Positions 1 through 5,558 of a stretch of 7,339 bases of DNA are shown here, piece after piece; within the stretch, counting starts at the first letter, position 1; every line of letters begins with the position of its first letter. The stretch is from Dehalococcoidales bacterium (lineage in GTDB: Bacteria > Chloroflexota > Dehalococcoidia > Dehalococcoidales > RBG-16-60-22). The notes below the pieces were generated by a model, which was not told where the DNA came from, made no database searches, and saw only the letters and a list, made by a program, of their open reading frames with translations. The position numbers and the translations under genes are program-made. The stretch spans positions 1 to 7,339 of the forward strand of contig JAUWZF010000048.1 in the NCBI GenBank assembly GCA_030615475.1. The letters run 5' to 3'.

Positions 1-462
1 GCGGATAAGGTCGTCGTATTCATCCGCCGTCATGTATTCACCCTCGATATATTGCCAGCTGGTACCGTCTTTCGCGATACCGTGTCCCGGCCAGGCGTAG
101 AGTTTATAATCGAGTATGTCCAGAATCTTGCCCGGGGTGACATACGGCATGGCGGTTACTTCCAGTTCTGCGCCGTATTTCTCGTTGAATTTCGCGGTAG
201 CCTCCAAAGTTTTTTCATAATCATACATGGCGGTATGGGCGGTAATACCGGCCATCTTGAGCGGCAGATTGCCGATGGGCAGGTTGACCGGTACCCTGTC
301 CGGCTCCTCCACGTTATAGACGTCAATCAGCCTCTGTACTCTCGTTCTGTAAGACTTCTTTGCCTCTTCATTGGGGAGATTGCTGTCGTTATTGAGCCAC
401 CGGTTCAGGCGGTCTGCCCTTTTCTCCTGCGGCGTCATATCTTCCCATTTTTTGTCTGTCAT
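1..462 (-). CDS. Uroporphyrinogen decarboxylase (URO-D) family protein, N-terminal part, 3' end outside window
   Basis: An open frame starts with ATG at 462-460 and runs off the left edge, giving 154 residues. AGGAG (475-471) lies 8 bases upstream, which supports this start. The segment EEPDRVPVNLP (about residues 52-62) is the N-terminal signature of URO-D-fold proteins, where PDRVPV follows the first helix. GEYMTADEYDDLI (141-153) resembles the stretch common in the anaerobic methyltransferase-like branch (MtaA/MtbA relatives) rather than in haem-pathway HemE. About 45 residues precede PDRVPV, longer than in HemE, which also argues for that branch. By family knowledge such proteins move methyl groups between corrinoid proteins, coenzyme M or unidentified substrates. 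The catalytic His/Cys zinc ligands would lie in the missing C-terminal part, so substrate cannot be inferred. It follows the SnoaL-like gene on the same strand after 100 bases but has its own promoter. Confidence 0.82.
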   Translation of the reverse strand, partial: MTDKKWEDMTPQEKRADRLNRWLNNDSNLPNEEAKKSYRTRVQRLIDVYNVEEPDRVPVNLPIGNLPLKMAGITAHTAMYDYEKTLEATAKFNEKYGAELEVTAMPYVTPGKILDILDYKLYAWPGHGIAKDGTSWQYIEGEYMTADEYDDLIR

Positions 463-495
463 CTAATAAACTCCTGTCCTTTTCCAGGTTAAGAT

Positions 496-532
496 TATAA
501 TTCGACCTTAAAAGGCCGACTCTCGAATTATA
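496..532. promoter_or_regulatory. Inverted repeat overlapping the -10 box: possible operator or leader hairpin
   Basis: TATAATTCGA (496-505) and TCGAATTATA (523-532) are perfect 10-base inverted arms around a 17-base spacer. The right arm contains the -10 box of the predicted promoter and the left arm lies about 16-25 bases into the transcript. An outer 7-base pair of arms (TTCCAGG 482-488, CCTGGAA 542-548) encloses the whole structure. Either a dimeric regulator site or a cruciform is possible. It is not a classical terminator, because no T-run follows on either side. The role is inferred from position only. Confidence 0.4.
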
Positions 533-556
533 CCAGCGCAGCCTGGAATATTACAA
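527..556 (-). promoter_or_regulatory. Predicted sigma70-type promoter for the URO-D-family gene
   Basis: Read on the minus strand, TTGTAA (556-551) and a perfect TATAAT (532-527) are separated by 18 bases. TGG directly precedes the -10, forming an extended -10 motif. Transcription would begin near 520, giving a leader of about 58 bases before the ATG at 462. The -35 matches only 4 of 6 consensus bases, but the extended -10 compensates. This suggests that the gene can be transcribed independently of the upstream SnoaL-like gene. Confidence 0.6.
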
Positions 557-562
557 AAATGG

Positions 563-994
563 TTAATTATACCTGGCCGTACCGGGGTCGTGGTTTCTGA
601 AATGGGCGATGCGGATGCGCTTCATCTTGCCGTTTTCATCGAGGTTATACATTACCCAGTTGGTCATGATGTTGATATCGCCCTTCTTCCACGGCTGGCC
701 GGCAGATGCGGGGGCATCTTTAAAAGTGTGGAACTCGGTGTAGAGCTCGACGAATACTAGGTCGCCTTCCGCCATGAAGTCGCCGAGTTCTAAAACTTCT
801 CTCGTGTGTTCGTGCAGGGCCTTATAGTTAGCCGCGAACTCCGCGGGTCCGTGCAGGGTACGGGCGGGAAATTGCGTCCCGAAGGCGTTATCGAAGTACT
901 CCACCGTAATGTCCGGCGCGAAATAGCTCGTGACTTTGTCATAGCTCTTGTTGTTGAAGTGGTCGGCGTATTCCAGGTATTGCTCTCTATTCAT
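563..994 (-). CDS. SnoaL-like / NTF2-superfamily protein of unknown substrate
   Basis: This is a 143-residue protein with ATG at 994 and a strong GGAGG (1005-1001) six bases upstream. Length and layout fit the NTF2-like cone fold. It has an N-terminal helix with aromatic residues (YLEYADHFNNKSYDKVTSYF, 6-25), then a short strand (DITVEYFD, 28-35), a HGPAEF helix start (48-53), and strands ending in a basic RIRIAHFRNH (126-135). SnoaL-like members are small cyclases, isomerases, dehydratases or ligand-binding proteins, and the family name does not define the reaction. No signal peptide or membrane segment is visible, so it should be cytoplasmic. It precedes the URO-D-family gene on the same strand and is divergent from the AOR gene, which suggests but does not prove a role with these redox or methyl-transfer enzymes. 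Confidence 0.85.
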   Translation of the reverse strand: MNREQYLEYADHFNNKSYDKVTSYFAPDITVEYFDNAFGTQFPARTLHGPAEFAANYKALHEHTREVLELGDFMAEGDLVFVELYTEFHTFKDAPASAGQPWKKGDINIMTNWVMYNLDENGKMKRIRIAHFRNHDPGTARYN

Positions 995-1043
995 TACATA
1001 CCTCCGGTTGTCAGTCTATTATCTAAGGAAAAACTTACTTGTG

Positions 1044-1082
1044 GGAAAGTATTTCCTGCTATAATAATACTTTTACCGGTAA
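1044..1082. promoter_or_regulatory. Two short palindromes at the SnoaL promoter: candidate operators
   Basis: TTACCGGTAA (1073-1082) is a perfect 10-base palindrome inside the spacer between the -35 and -10 boxes, where MerR-type activators and many repressors bind. GGAAAGTATTTCC (1044-1056) has 5-base arms around three bases and sits at the expected transcription start. No regulator gene is present in the window, so the assignment rests on position and symmetry alone. Short palindromes also occur by chance. Confidence 0.35.
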
Positions 1083-1089
1083 TCATCAA
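1061..1089 (-). promoter_or_regulatory. Predicted sigma70-type promoter for the SnoaL-like gene
   Basis: On the minus strand, TTGATG (1089-1084) and TATTAT (1066-1061) are separated by 17 bases, matching 4/6 and 5/6 of the consensus boxes at ideal spacing. The start would be near 1054, giving a leader of about 60 bases. The surroundings are AT-rich, unlike the coding DNA. Confidence 0.55.
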
Positions 1090-1113
1090 ATCCGGAAATG
1101 TAATTAATAAATA

Positions 1114-1212
1114 ATGTCATTCTCAGCCTTCAGCCTGATTCAGCCTGAAGGCTTGACCCGAGAATCCAGTACCCCATACCCCTCTGGATCCCCGCTTACG
1201 CGGGAATGACAT
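1114..1212. repeat. 99-bp palindromic repeat element (REP/MITE-like) with cloverleaf folding
   Basis: The element is closed by perfect 9-base inverted ends, ATGTCATTC (1114-1122) and GAATGACAT (1204-1212). Inside are three further stems: AGCCTTCAG/CTGAAGGCT (1125-1133 with 1145-1153), ATCCAG/CTGGAT (1164-1169 with 1184-1189), and CCCGC/GCGGG around TTAC (1191-1204). The first hairpin carries a tandem 10-base repeat, TTCAGCCTGA (1129-1138 and 1139-1148). The second loop repeats TACCCC (1170-1175, 1177-1182). The right end, read in reverse as GTCATTCCCGC, is of a type found in multicopy intergenic repeats of many bacteria. It contains no transposase and no coding potential. It separates the SnoaL promoter from the AOR promoter. 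Copy number cannot be judged from one window. Confidence 0.65.
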
Positions 1213-1247
1213 CGTACCAAATGCTATAAACACTCTCAAATAGTAAT

Positions 1248-1277
1248 TTGACCCCGAATCTGGGCCACGGGTATAAT
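1248..1277 (+). promoter_or_regulatory. Predicted strong sigma70-type promoter for the AOR gene
   Basis: TTGACC (1248-1253; 5 of 6 consensus) and a perfect TATAAT (1272-1277) are 18 bases apart. Transcription would begin near 1284, about 22 bases before the ATG at 1306 and 11 bases before its AGGAG. The -10 box overlaps an upstream in-frame ATG at 1276, so that ATG could not be in the message from this promoter. This is the best promoter match in the window. Confidence 0.65.
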
Positions 1278-1305
1278 GACGGCAGAATGGGAAAAGGAGC
1301 ATATG

Positions 1306-3132
1306 ATGTCTAGAGGCTACACGGGAAAATTGTTATTCGTGAATCTCTCTACGGGTGAGTTGAAAGATGAGCCGCTTGATGAGAATCTCTGCAAAGATTT
1401 CATCGGCGGTTATGGTATCGGTGCCAGGATTCTTTACCGTCGCCAGAAGGGTGGCGTCGACCCCCTGGGACCGGAGAATACGCTCGGGCTGCTGACCGGC
1501 CCGCTTACCGGTACTCCGGCTACTTTCGGCTGCCGGTACTGCGTCGTGGCGAAATCACCGCTCACCGGCAGCTGGGGTGATGCTAATTCCGGGGGGCATT
1601 TCGGACCCCATCTCAAGTTTTCCGGCTACGACGGCGTATTCTTTACCGGTATTTCCGAAAAGCCGGTCTATCTATTGCTGGACAACGGAAAGGCCGAATT
1701 GAAGGACGCCTCGCAAATCTGGGGTAAGACCACCTACGAAACTGAGGATACCCTCGAAGCGCAGTACGGCACGACGGCCAAAGTGGTCAGCATCGGTCCC
1801 GCCGGGGAAAAGGTGGCTCTTTGCGCCTGTATTATGTCCAACCGGGGAGACGCCGCCGGACGTTCCGGACTTGGCGCGGTCATGGGCTCCAAGAGGCTCA
1901 AGGCGGTGGTGGCCAGGGGCGAGCTGAAGGTGCCCGTATTCGACCTCGAAGGCGCCAATAACCTGCGAAAAGAGCATATGGCGGGAGCCAAGGAGTTCCT
2001 GGAGCATTTCGGCCAGCGCGGCACCAGCGGACACGGCGACATGTCAGCCCACAGCGGCGATACCCCGGTCAAGAACTGGGGTGGCGTTGGGGTAGTGGAG
2101 ATTCCGGATGTTTCGGGTCTCAAGGGCGATAATATGATTGCCAACCTGGACAAGCGAAAGGGCTGCTGGCACTGTCCCGCGGCCTGTAAAGCCAGCCTGA
2201 AAGCGGGTGTGAAATACCCGTATCCTGCCGGGAGTCACCGGCTGGAATACGAGACCATCGGGGCTTTCGGGGCGAACTGCTGCTGCACGGACGCCGAGGC
2301 ATTAGCCATGGCCAATCACCTCTGCAATTCCTATGGTTTTGATACTATCTCGGCCGGCAGCATCGTCGCTTTCGCGATGGAGTTATATGAGCACGGTATC
2401 ATTACCAGGAAGGATACGGACGGCATTGATTTGACCTGGGGTAATCCGGATGGTCTGGTTGCCATTACCGAGAAAATAGTTAAGCGGGAGGGCATCGGTG
2501 ATATCCTTGCCGACGGCGTGAAAATAGCCGCCGAGAAAATCGGCAAGGGCGCCGGGGAATATGCGGTGCATATCGGCGGGCAGGAACTGGGCATGCACGA
2601 CCCCAAGGCCGGTTTCTTCGGCGAAAAGATGACGATGGCCATGTACCACATGGATGCCACCCCCGGTCGGCATACCACCGGCTTCGGGCCCAGCCAGTTC
2701 ATGCAGTACGTCAGCAGCGCCGCCGGACTCTGCATGCATGGCGGCATCGCCGGCAACCCGGATAAATATATTATTGGATTCCTGAAACACGTCACCGGCT
2801 GGGACCGCTCCGGGGAAGACCTGCTCAAGAATGGCGAGAGGATTGCCATTATGAGGCACGTTTTTACCCTTCGCGAGGGCGATAATCCGCTGGAGCGCTT
2901 TGTCCACCCCAGAATCCCGGGTATTCCCCCGCAGACGGAGGGCCCGCTCGCCGGTGTCACCAGGGATATTGAGGCGCAGGCCTACTGGAACCTCGGTGCC
3001 CTCGATTGGGACCGGTTTACCACCAGGCCCAGTTTGAGAAAACTGCAGGAACTGGGGCTTGACGATATCGCCGATGAACTACATCCTCCCGACCAACGGC
3101 GCAGTATGTTTGGCCCGCCACCCGGAAGATAA
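1306..3132 (+). CDS. aor: Aldehyde:ferredoxin oxidoreductase family protein (tungsten/molybdenum bis-pyranopterin enzyme)
   Basis: This is a complete 608-residue protein, close to the roughly 605 of archaeal AOR. The family oxidises aldehydes to carboxylates with ferredoxin, using a W (or Mo) bis-pyranopterin cofactor and one [4Fe-4S] cluster. The N-terminus RGYTGKLLFVNLSTGEL (3-19) is typical. GRSGLGAVMGSKRLKA (185-200) is a pterin-binding signature. CWHCPAAC (287-294) gives the first three cluster cysteines and Cys476 in GLCMHGG is the likely fourth. DATPGRHT (450-457) is another conserved loop. The ATG at 1306 is chosen because AGGAG (1295-1299) is six bases upstream and homology begins there. 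An in-frame ATG at 1303 is only three bases from the AGGAG. One at 1276 lies inside the -10 box. An odd feature is a run of three cysteines (325-327). No partner ferredoxin or AorB-type subunit adjoins it, and the substrate is unknown. It converges on fdhD. Confidence 0.95.
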   Translation: MSRGYTGKLLFVNLSTGELKDEPLDENLCKDFIGGYGIGARILYRRQKGGVDPLGPENTLGLLTGPLTGTPATFGCRYCVVAKSPLTGSWGDANSGGHFGPHLKFSGYDGVFFTGISEKPVYLLLDNGKAELKDASQIWGKTTYETEDTLEAQYGTTAKVVSIGPAGEKVALCACIMSNRGDAAGRSGLGAVMGSKRLKAVVARGELKVPVFDLEGANNLRKEHMAGAKEFLEHFGQRGTSGHGDMSAHSGDTPVKNWGGVGVVEIPDVSGLKGDNMIANLDKRKGCWHCPAACKASLKAGVKYPYPAGSHRLEYETIGAFGANCCCTDAEALAMANHLCNSYGFDTISAGSIVAFAMELYEHGIITRKDTDGIDLTWGNPDGLVAITEKIVKREGIGDILADGVKIAAEKIGKGAGEYAVHIGGQELGMHDPKAGFFGEKMTMAMYHMDATPGRHTTGFGPSQFMQYVSSAAGLCMHGGIAGNPDKYIIGFLKHVTGWDRSGEDLLKNGERIAIMRHVFTLREGDNPLERFVHPRIPGIPPQTEGPLAGVTRDIEAQAYWNLGALDWDRFTTRPSLRKLQELGLDDIADELHPPDQRRSMFGPPPGR

Positions 3133-3149
3133 TACGGTTCTGCTCGGTA

Positions 3150-3294
3150 ATTAAGGGCTTCTTCGGCTGTCTCGCCTTGAGAATAGCACCCGTGTAAATC
3201 TTCAATCTCGACGAAGTATCCCCCCTCCGGTGCGGACAGAGCGGATAGTCTGTGCAAGCTGCTCACTGTAGGCGCTTTTCAGCTTTTCCATCAT
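3150..3294 (-). pseudogene. HicB-like antitoxin relic, frameshifted and truncated
   Basis: On the minus strand the segment GYFVEIEDLHGCYSQGET (within about 3222-3165), followed by AEEALN, matches the HicB antitoxin core, in which a partly degraded RNase-H-like fold carries D-L-P-G-C and G-x-T-x-E-E-A-L. A possible start is the ATG at 3294, with GGAGG (3306-3302) seven bases upstream, inside the 3' end of fdhD. From there the frame reads MMEKLKSAYSEQLAQTIRSV and continues RT. It then reaches a run of six G (3225-3220) and stops after 30 codons. Removing one G joins it to the HicB core. The core ends at about 3150, 18 bases before the AOR stop codon, without the usual continuation or a DNA-binding tail, and no HicA toxin is present. 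It is therefore a decayed remnant, or a gene affected by a sequencing error in the G-run plus a real truncation. Confidence 0.55.
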
Positions 3295-4069
3295 GTGCTA
3301 TCCTCCAGCTGCCAGTGTAGATGTTCATCTTCTTTCCCCTGACTGAGGCAACGAGAGTGATACCCAGGGTATCGGCAATCCTCACCCCCAGGTTAGTCGA
3401 CTCAGAAATGGAGATGATTATCGGAATACCTCTTTTGGCTACTTTGTGCAACACCTCCGAAGTAATCCGACCACTGGTTATTATAATACGGCTGGCTGTA
3501 GGTATATCCTCAAGGAGGCATTTCCCGAAGATTTTATCAATGGCATTATGCCTGCCGATATCCTCGTTAAAGACCAGTATGTTTTTCCTATCGCATAAAG
3601 CGGCACTATGAACGCCATGAGTTGCCAGATAAAGCTTAGAGCCGTGTTGGAATTTATTGACCAGAGCAAAGACTTCATCTACTGATATTTCCATCTGCGA
3701 GTCTACTTTCTGGCTGGCAGCATCAGCCGCGTTGTAAAAAGAAGCCCCCCGCCCACACCCCGAAGATATAACCCGCTTGAGCAAGGCATCGGCAGCCAAT
3801 CCCTTATCCTCCGTGGTTTCCAACCGAACCACACCTCTCCGGTCATCGACTGTTATCTTCCTGATTTCATCCTTACTATCGAGAAATCCCTCGGAGGCAA
3901 GAAAACCAGCAGCTAAATACCTTAAATCCGCGGGAGAGCAAAGCAGGGTAACCAACTCCTGGTCGTTCAGGATAATGGTGAGGGGGAACTCTCTGGCAAC
4001 CGCTGCCGAGATTTCGCTCCCGTCTTCCTGAGTAAGTCGCAAAGCAGGAAAACTTTCTACACTGTCCAC
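3263..4069 (-). CDS. fdhD: FdhD, formate dehydrogenase accessory sulfurtransferase
   Basis: This 268-residue protein begins with GTG at 4069, preceded by AAGGG at about seven bases. FdhD takes sulfur from a cysteine desulfurase and transfers it to the Mo/W bis-pterin cofactor of formate dehydrogenase, as shown for E. coli with IscS. Family motifs are clear: SSGCGRG (102-108), THGVHSAAL (150-158), EDIGRHNAIDKIFG (169-182) and TSGRITSEV (199-206). The E. coli C-x-x-C is reduced to a single cysteine (Cys105), a form I believe is common in clostridial and archaeal relatives. It starts 21 bases after the PurM-like gene stop and is the last intact gene of the nifS operon, so its sulfur donor is encoded in the same operon. 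No formate dehydrogenase is in the window. The nearby AOR is the only pterin enzyme seen, and whether FdhD serves it is unknown. Confidence 0.95.
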   Translation of the reverse strand: MDSVESFPALRLTQEDGSEISAAVAREFPLTIILNDQELVTLLCSPADLRYLAAGFLASEGFLDSKDEIRKITVDDRRGVVRLETTEDKGLAADALLKRVISSGCGRGASFYNAADAASQKVDSQMEISVDEVFALVNKFQHGSKLYLATHGVHSAALCDRKNILVFNEDIGRHNAIDKIFGKCLLEDIPTASRIIITSGRITSEVLHKVAKRGIPIIISISESTNLGVRIADTLGITLVASVRGKKMNIYTGSWRIAHDGKAEKRLQ

Positions 4070-4090
4070 AATTTCACCCTTCCCCTCATC

Positions 4091-5155
4091 CTAGGAACTA
4101 TATTTCTCAAGGGCACCGTAGAAAGCCCTCCAGAAGGGGTCAACTATCGGGTGCTCAAGCGGCTTCTCCTTGCCTTCTTCTAATAGCGTCATGCCATGTT
4201 TTAAATCGGTCAATTCTCCCACGATTGAAGATTTGATACCCTTTTGGAACAGAGCCTCCACAACTTCTTGGGCCTTGTGTTCCTTACAGGCGATGAGTAA
4301 TGTCCCCTCACTGATAGAGGCATAAGGATCAATATCAAAAAAGTTGCATATCTCGGGCACACAGTCCTCGATGACGATACGCCCCTTTTCTATCCTGGCA
4401 CCCAGGCCAGCCGCCTGTGCCAGTTCATATAAACCACCCCATACCCCGCACTCGGTGGCATCGTGCATGGCAGTAACCCCTCTTTCCCTGACGCCGACGC
4501 TTACCGCCGTCATGGCGTCCTCCACCACCGACATCTTGTAGAATATCTGCTCTGCCTTTTTACTGAAATCAGCCCCGAATTCTCTCTCGATAAGTTGAGG
4601 AAGCATGGTGGCGAAGATACCGGTTGCCTCAATGGCCGGTCCCTTGGTGATGATTAGCTTGTCTCCGGCTCTCGCCAGCCCGGGGGTAACATATTCATCT
4701 TTCTCCCCCACGCCGACAATCGTAGCCCCGCCAACCATAGGATAGTGGCAATTTTCATATCTGGCGGTATGACCGGTAATGACGGTGATGCCCAGTCGCT
4801 CGCACTCGCGGTGCATGGTGTCCCACATTACCTCCAATTGTTTCTTGGTCATCTCCATCGGCAGATTCAGGTCAATGGATAGAAACCCGGGCTTCAGTCC
4901 ACTGGTCACAGAATCAGAAGCGATGATGTGGATGGCAAACCAGGCTGCCCTCTCCCAGCCGTACTCAGGGACGATGAAGACCGGGTCGCAGGTAAAGGAT
5001 ACCGCCTTATCCCCGATTTCCACTATTCCCACATCAACGCCGTGCTGAGGCCCCACCAGAACTTTATCACTCTCAGCCCCCAGGCGTGGGAATATAAGTT
5101 CGCTAAAGATTGCGGGTGAGATTTTACCAATCTCAGGCATTTCGTTTGCTGCCAT
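4091..5155 (-). CDS. AIR synthase-related (PurM/HypE-like) ATP-binding protein, role unknown
   Basis: This 354-residue protein has ATG at 5155 and AGAGGAG ending five bases upstream. The PurM-superfamily plan is visible. The N-terminal domain has GPQHGVDVGIVEI (35-47), FTCDPVF (54-60) and IIASDSVTSG (77-86), with acidic residues that would bind Mg-ATP. It continues with TGHTARYE (127-134) and VGGATIVGVG (141-150). The C-terminal domain has GDKLIITKG (164-172), HDATECGVWGGLYELA (231-246) and SISEGTLLIA (280-289). PurM, HypE, ThiL and SelD share this fold and use ATP to activate an oxygen atom or make a phosphorylated intermediate. It is not a canonical HypE, because the C-terminus ends in KYSS instead of the PRIC-type cysteine tail. 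I see no SelD Cys/Sec motif. Its start overlaps nifU by 23 bases and fdhD follows after 21, implying a job in sulfur or metal-cofactor maturation. That is inference. Confidence 0.85.
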   Translation of the reverse strand: MAANEMPEIGKISPAIFSELIFPRLGAESDKVLVGPQHGVDVGIVEIGDKAVSFTCDPVFIVPEYGWERAAWFAIHIIASDSVTSGLKPGFLSIDLNLPMEMTKKQLEVMWDTMHRECERLGITVITGHTARYENCHYPMVGGATIVGVGEKDEYVTPGLARAGDKLIITKGPAIEATGIFATMLPQLIEREFGADFSKKAEQIFYKMSVVEDAMTAVSVGVRERGVTAMHDATECGVWGGLYELAQAAGLGARIEKGRIVIEDCVPEICNFFDIDPYASISEGTLLIACKEHKAQEVVEALFQKGIKSSIVGELTDLKHGMTLLEEGKEKPLEHPIVDPFWRAFYGALEKYSS

Positions 5156-5549
5156 TGTTTCTCCTCTTGCTTCTGGTCAGGTAGTCCTCAATGGCTGATT
5201 TAAGCGCCTCCTCGGCTAAAACCGAGCAGTGCATCTTAATCGGGGGCAGTCCACCCAGAGCTTCAGCTACTGCCCGATTGGAGATGTCCAGGGCCTCTTT
5301 TATTCTCTTCCCTTTGACCAGCTCGGTAACCATGGAGCTGGTGGCGATGGCGGCTCCACAGCCGAACGTCTTGAACTTGGCGTCAGTGATGATGCTGTCA
5401 TTTACCTTGATATAAAGCTCCATGATATCGCCGCACACCGGGTTCCCCACGTGTCCGATACCATCGGGGTTTTCTATCTCTCCGACATTCCTCGGATTTC
5501 TGAAATGCTCCATTACTTTCTCGCTGTACATCGACTGCACATTGCTCAT
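5133..5549 (-). CDS. nifU: NifU/IscU-type Fe-S cluster assembly scaffold
   Basis: This 138-residue protein corresponds to the NifU N-terminal (IscU) domain alone, with no ferredoxin-like middle or Nfu domain. It assembles transient Fe-S clusters using sulfur from the desulfurase. The three cluster ligands are visible: Cys39 in GNPVCGD, with the conserved Asp41 beside it; Cys64 in FGCGAAIATSS; and Cys108 in HCSVLAEEAL. MYSEKVMEHFRNPRNVGEI (7-25) is the standard N-terminus. The ATG at 5549 has AGGAG six bases upstream, overlapping the nifS stop codon, with only nine bases between the genes. The basic tail (KRRNNGSKRNA) is encoded by the ribosome binding site and first codons of the overlapping PurM-like gene, so it may be a by-product of the overlap rather than a functional extension. 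Confidence 0.95.
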   Translation of the reverse strand: MSNVQSMYSEKVMEHFRNPRNVGEIENPDGIGHVGNPVCGDIMELYIKVNDSIITDAKFKTFGCGAAIATSSMVTELVKGKRIKEALDISNRAVAEALGGLPPIKMHCSVLAEEALKSAIEDYLTRSKRRNNGSKRNA

Positions 5550-5558
5550 GATTTTCTC

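Noticed and set aside
52..492. 146-residue plus-strand open frame at the left edge
   Set aside because: It is antisense to the URO-D-family gene, which has the PDRVPV motif and a proper ribosome binding site.
496..501. TATAAT on the plus strand as a divergent promoter
   Set aside because: No -35-like sequence is present 16-18 bases upstream and no plus-strand gene follows. It is explained as one arm of the inverted repeat.
1114..1212. Cloverleaf shape as a tRNA gene
   Set aside because: There are no T-loop or anticodon-loop consensus bases, the arm lengths are wrong, and no CCA-compatible acceptor stem is present. The inverted ends fit a palindromic repeat.
1152..1265. Possible second copy of a GACCC-GA-ATC motif at 1250-1265 matching 1155-1167
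   Set aside because: The match is short and gapped, and the second copy is better explained as promoter and spacer sequence.
1276..1305. Ten-residue N-terminal extension of AOR from the ATG at 1276
   Set aside because: The ATG overlaps the -10 box, lacks a ribosome binding site, and the extra residues are not family-like.
2331..2960. 209-residue minus-strand open frame inside AOR
   Set aside because: It is antisense to conserved AOR coding sequence, Pro/Ser-rich, and without a ribosome binding site or recognisable family.
4091..5155. Assignment of the PurM-like gene as hypE or selD
   Set aside because: No HypE C-terminal cysteine tail and no SelD Cys/Sec motif are seen, and no other hyp or sel genes are nearby.
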